DNA from: Picochlorum sp. 'celeri'
Taxonomy: Eukaryota; Chlorophyta; Trebouxiophyceae
Direction of reading: 5' to 3'
Length of the DNA: 64,000 bases
Assembly: GCA_010909725.1 (NCBI GenBank)
Contig: JAACMV010000023.1
Coordinates: forward strand, 1,116,001-1,180,000
Under the pieces are notes generated by a model that worked only from the letters and a program-made list of their open reading frames with translations, was not told where the DNA came from and ran no database searches. The position numbers were made by a program, and so were the translations under genes. Numbering within the stretch: position 1 is the first letter of the stretch; each line of letters begins with the position of its first letter. Shown here piece after piece: positions 58,217 through 64,000 of this stretch.

Positions 58217-58920
58217 TCATGTTCTTGGACAGCGTTGCCTGCATAGTTGACGTCTAGGTCGCTCGTTGACAGTTGCGTTTCGTTGCTCACATTGCTTGCG
58301 AAGATAGCTTCGAACTTTAAAGTCACCATCCTCTTCATAGACCTTTCGTCGCTTTTGTCGAGCCGTTGTCTGGAGAAGATTATTGCCTCTACACATTCAG
58401 TCAAGTGTGCAACTTGTCATTCAGTGCTTCCTGTTACATCATTGTCAAGAACAACACGTGGAAAAGGCACGTACTTGTGACACGCTTTATGTTTCTTTTG
58501 AGATATGACCTTCAAACTTGCAGTTTCATTGTCCGACAGATTGTCCATCTTCTTGTATTCAAAATGGTACTCCGCATCTCTTGGGCGGCGTGGTCTTCCC
58601 CTGGGCCGAGAAGAAGAACGGATCTTTGTATGTCCATGACTGTTGTCTGATATTTGCATGGCCTCGTTTTCTTCAAAGCTCCACTCAAAAGGATCCTCCA
58701 CATCAGTGTGGTCATCGAAGAGGAAGAAGTCTCCATTCTGCAGGTGTGTCTTCCTGGTGGCACACCTTCTGGGTCTTCCGGAGTCAACAGGCGTACTCTG
58801 GTTCCCAGTTTCTTCTGTTCTTGTTGCTCTTGAAGACGCCGCGCGCATTCTTCTAATCTTTCTCTCTGTATTATCGTGTACCCTGAAGTCCTCATCTAGA
58901 ACTTCCTTTGATAGTGGCAT
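58217..58920 (-). CDS. AT-hook nuclear protein, two exons
   Basis: Exon 1 (58920-58475) ends at CACAA/GTACGT and exon 2 (58388-58217) begins after GTGTAG. The 86-nt intron keeps phase and gives 205 residues. The alternative frame in exon 2 (57946-58404) looks less coding, so I prefer this model. An AT-hook, SSRPRGRPRRPRD, lies near residue 108, preceded by an acidic stretch (FLFDDHTDVEDPFEWSFEE). Exon 2 is strongly basic (QTTARQKRRKVYEEDGDFK, RPRRQLCRQRC). It is likely a DNA-binding chromatin protein; no enzymatic domain. It shares only the AT-hook with the gene at 11788. Confidence 0.6.
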
Positions 58921-59334
58921 GGTAAATAACAGTATCAAAAAGGCACAATCTTTTCACATGTAGATTTCAAGTGTCACATGTTTACAGCAGTCAATGTGTT
59001 CTTATAATAAACTATACGCCCGGTCACCCGACCATATCAAAGTAGCGTTGACCCTCCTATCACCAGGTGATGCCCAGTCAACCCTCCTGTCCAAGGTCGA
59101 CTATCGCGAACATGAATCGCAATATCTTCCTCATCTTTGGTCCATTTTGTCCATATTTTCTCCCGAAATATTCTTTTTAGATTCTGACCACGAATTTTAC
59201 GATCCAGCGACTCGTATGACACTTTAATACAATATTACATTGATTTAGGGGTGCGAGGGAATTTAGTACACGCCAGGGGAGCCGAAGGAGCGACATCATG
59301 AAAAATTTTGGACGCCTATTTCCGGCCCTCGAAG
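58921..59334. other. Intergenic region downstream of RPN2
   Basis: 414 bp between two minus-strand genes; no supported feature. Confidence 0.4.
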
Positions 59335-62298
59335 TTAAGAAGGAACATATTCAAATGGCTCAGGTGGAGGGGGTTCATCACCCTCATTCTTCTTTTCCTC
59401 TTTGGCCTTCTTCTCCTCGAATACATACTCCACTGGCTCCTCCATCTTACTATTCTTGAGAACCACAAAACCAGACTTCTGACGGTTACCTCTGATGGGG
59501 TACCACCTTTCATTCTTCAGGAATTGCATGAAATGTCGTTCTGCTGGGACCACTCTTGCTGGGTTCTTCAGCATGAAATACTGGGAAACCCCTCCCTCCT
59601 GTGTATGACTGCTTTCGTCTATTTTCTGCACTCCGCCCTCTTCCTTGGTGCTATCGTCAACTTCCATCTCTTCGCCTGCATTTCCTGCGTCGTCGCCCTT
59701 TCCTTCCTCTTTTTCCTGCTTCTCCTCATCTGCTGCCTTTTCAGCCTTTTTCCTTGATGTCGACAACACTGCTTTTGGAACCTTTTCCTTGGATTTTTTA
59801 CCTTCTACTGCAACTGGTGCTGGCAGTGCAAAATTCTGTGGAGAGGTGTTGCATTTCAATGTGAAGTCCACTGGTGGAGCTAATGTTTCATCCACACCAA
59901 TCAGGAATGTAGGCTTCAAGGCCAGGGCAATGGTGTGTGACAGAGGGTACCAGTACCAGTACTGTGTGAATAGCGCTAAACCTAGCACAGACGATCTTCT
60001 CAAGCCTCCAACATCAGTGTGAAGAGATAAGGTTGAGTTTCTTCCGGCAGCATCCAAGATGCCATTTGCCATGATGGCACCCATGCGGGTCATGAGGTCT
60101 ACGCCCCTCGTGGACATGGCCTTGTTCAGACGGCCACGGAACTCGCTCTGCTCCCCCTGTTCAATTTTCACCATCGCAGTTGCTATTAAAGCTCCTTGCA
60201 TCACAAAGTCCACGGGATCATTCCAGAGCGATTCCAACAATTTAGAGGCCTCTTTCAGACCAGAGCCCGCCCCAGAAATGCCGACTGCCAGACAGGTTCC
60301 ATATCTCACGTGAGGATTGTAGCTTTCGCTCAAAAGAGACACAGCTCGGACACATAGCCCGGGATTTCCCGCCATTACGAATCCTATACAAAGAACTGCA
60401 GCACGCCTAACATCGTTACTGACATCACTGACTGCAAAGTGAAGAAGTCTCTGAGTTGCAGAGTTATCACAAGTTCCACAATAGGCAAGGCCGATGGCAA
60501 ACATTCCTCCATATCGCAATATAGCGTCCTGATCGAGAGTCATGGCCTCAATCATTGTATCGGCTTTCTCTTCTCTGCCATACTGAATTGCTGCCAGGCC
60601 AATGGCCAGGCCTCGAATAATCTTCTCATGCTGTGTATCATGGGCATACGCCAACATTTCCTCTGACAAATCAGATCCACTTCCAGTAAACAACAGACCC
60701 ATTGCCAGGCCTGCAGCTTCACCGGCTACCGCGTTGTCGTTATACAGGATATTTTTGATTTCCTCAAATGTTGCAGAGTCCTCGCTGCCAATACCAGATA
60801 TGCCGAGACCCAGGCATGCTCCATGCTGAATCACTTCGCTCTGGGAATTTTTCAAAGAATCTAAGATATAGTCTTTAATTCCTTCTCCATTGTTCGAGTG
60901 AATCAACCCCAGGGCATACAATGATCCGCCTTCAGAATATGGAGAAGCTGCTGCCCCTGAGGAGGGCAAGTACGGTTTGAGGTATTCCCTGCTGTTCTTC
61001 ACATTTCCCTTGTGGATAACACCCAATCCAGCAGTGACACTAAACTTTGACCAATTGGTTGCCTTTGCCAACCAGTCTAAATTCTCCCTCAGGAAAGCAT
61101 CATTGGTTGTGCCTGCATTCATCATGGCATTTGCAAACACAGTTGCTCCGTGACACACACTATTCCTTGGCTCCACAGTAGCTTTGATATTCTTCAGGAT
61201 TTGAGAATCTGTGGCATTGTTTCTTGCCAGAAATTGACGTTCTAACTCCATAGGAATTTCACCAGATAGAATTCTATCCAGCCTTGTGGCCACGAGGTCA
61301 TGTGGGTGATGCGCATCCTCTGTACTTGTTCCAGCGGCGTCCTCCATCAGACCAGTAGTCTCAGTCGCTTCTTTCTCCTTATCTTCTATATTCAATTTCT
61401 TCTCGATATTCTTGATAATATTGAATTCTTTCGAAATAACATTTCTCAGAGACACAGTAAACGATTGGTTCTCGGCCTCATACACATCAAACCCAATCTG
61501 ATACGCCATCAGCTCTTGATTTTTCGTTCCCTTGATCAATCCAACAAGAATATCACCAGCATGCTCAGGCTTGTCCAAAATGATGAGACACTTGATAACC
61601 GAGCTCACATCCTTGATCTCCATCTTCTCATGCATTCTCACCAACAGATGCAGGATGTCGTCCCTGTACTGCTTGGAACTAACAGATTCCTGAGCCGCAC
61701 GAAGCGTGTACTGCACCAAGTGTGGAGCCCTTGACCCAGACAAAGAAATAACCTCCTCCAACATGTCCAACCTGTGCGACTCCACGGCCAAACCCACTGC
61801 CTGCTCCAACTGCCCATCCTCCACACATTGCTTGAACAGCCTCTCCACTATAGCCAACAACCTAGAATCGATTCCATCATCAGCCAGCTTTCCCTCTTTG
61901 GCCGCAACCTTCCTCTGGCTTGTATATGTATCCACACAACAAGCCAGCATTGTCTTGCTGTAGTCACTGCCTCCACTCACATCAACCAGACTCCCAGCCC
62001 CAAGTGCATACATCAGAGCGTCATCTAAGTCGTCAAGATGATAAAAAACCTTCGATGCCACCAAAGCAGCGAGCTCCCTATGACTAAATTCCTCGTCTTC
62101 AAACAGTGCCTCGATCAGGGAGATGGAACCACTCAATTGAAACCAGAACTCGTCCACATTCGCATTCATCTGCTCCAAAGCGAATATTTTAAGTGAATCT
62201 TCATCTTCCTCCAACAAGGCCAACACACTGGAGGCTCCACTGTGTCCAATACCTATCGTCGTTGACATTCCAACGGCAACTCCACCACTGGAACCCAT
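59335..62298 (-). CDS. RPN2: 26S proteasome regulatory subunit RPN2/PSMD1
   Basis: 987 residues from ATG 62298, the first in frame. RPN2 is the largest base scaffold of the 19S particle and holds the ubiquitin receptor RPN13. The N-terminal third is helical (SVLALLEEDEDSLKIFALEQ). The central third is the toroid of proteasome/cyclosome (PC) repeats: GLGVIHKGN, YALGLIHSNNG, GACLGLGISGIGSED, AAGLAMGLLFTGSGS, GLAIGLAAIQYG, GGMFAIGLAYCGT, AAVLCIGFVMAGNP and TCLAVGISGAGSG. The C-terminal part has an acidic/basic low-complexity insert (DEEKQEKEEGKGDD) and ends FEYVPS. Length and order match RPN2, not RPN1. Confidence 0.95.
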   Translation of the reverse strand: MGSSGGVAVGMSTTIGIGHSGASSVLALLEEDEDSLKIFALEQMNANVDEFWFQLSGSISLIEALFEDEEFSHRELAALVASKVFYHLDDLDDALMYALGAGSLVDVSGGSDYSKTMLACCVDTYTSQRKVAAKEGKLADDGIDSRLLAIVERLFKQCVEDGQLEQAVGLAVESHRLDMLEEVISLSGSRAPHLVQYTLRAAQESVSSKQYRDDILHLLVRMHEKMEIKDVSSVIKCLIILDKPEHAGDILVGLIKGTKNQELMAYQIGFDVYEAENQSFTVSLRNVISKEFNIIKNIEKKLNIEDKEKEATETTGLMEDAAGTSTEDAHHPHDLVATRLDRILSGEIPMELERQFLARNNATDSQILKNIKATVEPRNSVCHGATVFANAMMNAGTTNDAFLRENLDWLAKATNWSKFSVTAGLGVIHKGNVKNSREYLKPYLPSSGAAASPYSEGGSLYALGLIHSNNGEGIKDYILDSLKNSQSEVIQHGACLGLGISGIGSEDSATFEEIKNILYNDNAVAGEAAGLAMGLLFTGSGSDLSEEMLAYAHDTQHEKIIRGLAIGLAAIQYGREEKADTMIEAMTLDQDAILRYGGMFAIGLAYCGTCDNSATQRLLHFAVSDVSNDVRRAAVLCIGFVMAGNPGLCVRAVSLLSESYNPHVRYGTCLAVGISGAGSGLKEASKLLESLWNDPVDFVMQGALIATAMVKIEQGEQSEFRGRLNKAMSTRGVDLMTRMGAIMANGILDAAGRNSTLSLHTDVGGLRRSSVLGLALFTQYWYWYPLSHTIALALKPTFLIGVDETLAPPVDFTLKCNTSPQNFALPAPVAVEGKKSKEKVPKAVLSTSRKKAEKAADEEKQEKEEGKGDDAGNAGEEMEVDDSTKEEGGVQKIDESSHTQEGGVSQYFMLKNPARVVPAERHFMQFLKNERWYPIRGNRQKSGFVVLKNSKMEEPVEYVFEEKKAKEEKKNEGDEPPPPEPFEYVPS

Positions 62299-62665
62299 AT
62301 CCACTATTATTGTCACTCTAGAATGTATCAACTACTATATATTAACAGGATATTACGATATGAATTGACTCTGACCGGAATATCTGTTCTTCTCGTGCCT
62401 GAACTGCGGATCAATCAACCAATCAATCAAAACAGTCCAGTCCCACGGGTGGTGATGTATTTCTAATCTCCACGCCCACTTCCTTCGTGTAAAACCTAAT
62501 AGAGTGATTTTTTTCCAACCTACACGAGGGCCGGCCAAGGTACATGGGATTCCATACGAATCTCCGTCAATAGAACATATAAAATATTGATGTTTCACCC
62601 TATTGATCCCATCATGGCGATGCGTGCCACGTGCAGATGTATCATTGTATGTTCGGAGAATACGG
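62299..62665. other. Divergent intergenic region RPN2/PsbP-like
   Basis: 367 bp between divergent starts. A TATA-like stretch lies near 62334-62341. No gene seen. Confidence 0.35.
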
Positions 62666-63418
62666 ATGGGCTGTGCATCGGTGCCTTTGGGTGATGTTGG
62701 GTACGGTGTTCCTAGGCTCGCGAGGGAACGGAGGAGAATAGGAGGAGGAGCTCTTCGGCACACGGCATATCCACTCGGATCAGTGCGACGGAATCCGATA
62801 TCATGTTACTGTCGATGTGACTCGGGTGGCCTGCCTGTCCTTGATAGTAGGCGACGAGTGGTTGTGGGTTTGTTTGGGGTGGTTCCGTTGTGGGTGTGGT
62901 CCCCAACTGGTCGTAGCATGGCACAGAGCGATGGAGGTCTAGATACGTACAGATCGGATGCATACCGAATGAAGTATCCCGAGTCATGGGAGGTGACGGG
63001 GAAGGCTGGGGCGGATGTGCTGTTCAAGGATCCGGCAAGGAGGGGTGTAAACATTGGAGTGACCATCCTTCCTGTGAGGATTGACTCTGTGGCAGAGTAC
63101 GGCGACTTGCAAAATGTCTCTGAGAAGATACTGCAAGCGGAAAGGGCCAAGGATGGGAGTTTGAGCGCGGAGATGATGAACAAGGACTCAGTGGTCTTGC
63201 CTGGGAGTGGGGTCCAGGCATATGATTACGAGTACGAGGTTGGGACGACGCGGGGAACGAAAAGAATATTGTCCCGAGTATGCATACGGGATAAAACTTT
63301 GTACGTGGTGAATGGGACGCTGTCCTGCGGCAAGGTGGATGCATGTCAATTTGATGAAGATGACAACCGGATTCTCCAGCTTATGAGACAGTCTGTCGAA
63401 TCTTTCAATGTTCTTTAA
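62666..63418 (+). CDS. PsbP-domain thylakoid lumen protein
   Basis: 250 residues from ATG 62666. The first ~90 residues are a bipartite presequence: an Arg-rich stromal part, then a Tat-type lumenal signal with a triple Arg before a hydrophobic core (SRRRVVVGLFGVVPLWVW). The PsbP fold follows from about residue 95: YRSDAYRMKYPESWEVTGKA, VLFKDPARRGVNIGVTILPV, SEKILQAER, YDYEYEVGT, KTLYVVNGTLSC and LQLMRQSVESFNVL. The lack of the long PsbP insert and the RMKYPESW start resemble PPL/PPD or cyanobacterial CyanoP-type proteins more than the oxygen-evolving PsbP itself. A role in photosystem assembly is inferred. Confidence 0.85.
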   Translation: MGCASVPLGDVGYGVPRLARERRRIGGGALRHTAYPLGSVRRNPISCYCRCDSGGLPVLDSRRRVVVGLFGVVPLWVWSPTGRSMAQSDGGLDTYRSDAYRMKYPESWEVTGKAGADVLFKDPARRGVNIGVTILPVRIDSVAEYGDLQNVSEKILQAERAKDGSLSAEMMNKDSVVLPGSGVQAYDYEYEVGTTRGTKRILSRVCIRDKTLYVVNGTLSCGKVDACQFDEDDNRILQLMRQSVESFNVL

Positions 63419-63504
63419 AGGTTGCGATGGGCAGTACCTTCATCAAAATCGATCGCACCAGCGTGCTTTTATTTAAGAGAGAATCCTCATCAATACGTGT
63501 TCAT

Positions 63505-64000
63505 TCATTTTAAACTAAAGTCTACAAAACTATGTGAGTGTGTGTTCTGGGCACAGGTGATACAGTAGTGTTGAAGCAGCAGCTTCCACTCTTCTTCCTC
63601 GTCCAACATTTCTATTCTATTGATCCTTTGGATCTCTTCACGAGGTATGCCGCGATTGAACAAGGATAACATGTCCTCACACATCACATGCTGCCATCCA
63701 CAGCATTTCATTCTCTGCTTTTGCTCCTCCAACGAGGACACGATGCCCTTGAGCGGACATCCACGAGCTGATAAATTTATCATCATTTGTTTTCCAAACG
63801 CATCATTTGGATTCACCTGCTCGTATACAATGCAGAGAGACTCTGGGAAAGAGTGTGATACCTGGCGCAACAAAGCATTCGAAAATGACAGTTCCATGTA
63901 CACAAGGACACATTCAGCCAAAAACAAGGTCGGAGCATCCTCCCGTATCCCACATGTATCCTTCAAAATTCTCATGAAGTCCTCCCCGCGTCTCACATCC
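63505..64000 (-). CDS. Leucine carboxyl methyltransferase (LCMT1/PPM1), 5'-partial
   Basis: The C-terminal ~165 residues are in the window; the frame is open at the right edge, so the N-terminus lies beyond. LCMT1 methylates the C-terminal Leu of PP2A catalytic subunit, controlling its B-subunit assembly. The conserved blocks are TLFLAECVLVYMELSFSNAL, CIVYEQVNPNDAFGKQMMIN, GCPLKG, LEEQKQRMKCCGWQHV and RIEMLDEEEEWKLLLQHYC. These correspond to the last half of the methyltransferase fold and the PP2A-tail-binding region. The SAM-binding Gly motif is outside the window. Confidence 0.9.
   Translation of the reverse strand, partial: DVRRGEDFMRILKDTCGIREDAPTLFLAECVLVYMELSFSNALLRQVSHSFPESLCIVYEQVNPNDAFGKQMMINLSARGCPLKGIVSSLEEQKQRMKCCGWQHVMCEDMLSLFNRGIPREEIQRINRIEMLDEEEEWKLLLQHYCITCAQNTHSHSFVDFSLK

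Noticed and set aside
57946..58404. 152-codon minus-strand frame downstream of the AT-hook gene
   Set aside because: Joining it to exon 1 needs a weaker donor (GTGTTG) and gives a less protein-like end than the frame chosen for the AT-hook gene.
1..64000. Transposons, retroelements, CRISPR arrays, viral insertions
   Set aside because: No transposase, reverse transcriptase, integrase or terminal repeats of convincing length were seen, and direct-repeat arrays are absent.

Overview
This is a nuclear window from a compact, gene-dense green alga. Plastid functions are encoded in nuclear style: a rubisco activase of the green type, the Mg-protoporphyrin ester cyclase CHL27, a PsbP-domain lumen protein, a Deg1-like protease and a malonyl-CoA:ACP transacylase. 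Introns are short GT-AG introns (about 60-200 nt) with GTATGT, GTACGT or GTAAGT donors. They are few and mostly close to the 5' end of genes. The chlorophyte-type polyadenylation motif TGTAA lies at or just after many stop codons. Moderate GC by eye, roughly one gene per 1.5 kb and few introns would fit a Picochlorum-like trebouxiophyte or a small prasinophyte. The genus is an inference that only a database comparison could settle.

Layout. 0-11 kb: an orphan three-exon gene, RPAP3-like TPR co-chaperone, bacterial-type TyrRS, gluconokinase, a plastid coiled-coil membrane protein, a His-rich CobW/ZNG1 metallochaperone and an ER M28 peptidase. 11-13.3 kb: tRNA-Asn with a fused tRNA-like fragment, an AT-hook gene interrupted by an in-frame stop, and a gene-free stretch rich in hairpins. 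13.3-32 kb: a coiled-coil orphan, a membrane cyclic-nucleotide phosphodiesterase, UBA3, MUS81, a small basic orphan, a FAS1 protein, eIF3j, CNOT2, a CDCA7-like zinc-finger/DDT protein, CCDC47, a secreted Cys-rich protein and eIF3i. 32-44 kb: importin-11, an ankyrin-MCAT fusion, CHL27 with a small upstream ORF, THUMPD1/TAN1, a purple acid phosphatase and a five-KH protein. 44-45.7 kb: unassigned sequence with pieces of coding-like sequence. 45.7-64 kb: an S1-domain protein, two divergent related methyltransferases, Deg1, UGPase, HBS1, a secreted orphan, rubisco activase, a 2OG-Fe(II) oxygenase, an AT-hook protein, RPN2, a PsbP-like protein and the 3' part of LCMT1.

The genes are mostly unrelated housekeeping functions (translation, proteasome/neddylation, RNA decay, plastid), as is normal in a eukaryote. 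Recurrent themes are translation and ribosome rescue (eIF3i, eIF3j, HBS1, TyrRS, TAN1, tRNA-Asn) and photosynthesis (CHL27, RCA, PsbP-like, Deg1, MCAT). Convergent neighbours are often separated by only 3-80 nt, so transcripts of opposite strands must overlap. No transposon, CRISPR array or viral insertion was recognised. The items most worth a second look are the phosphodiesterase with a voltage-sensor-like N-terminus, the ankyrin-MCAT fusion, the truncated tRNA joined to tRNA-Asn, the small ORF just upstream of CHL27, the structured region at 12.9-13.1 kb and the unassigned 44-45.7 kb interval.
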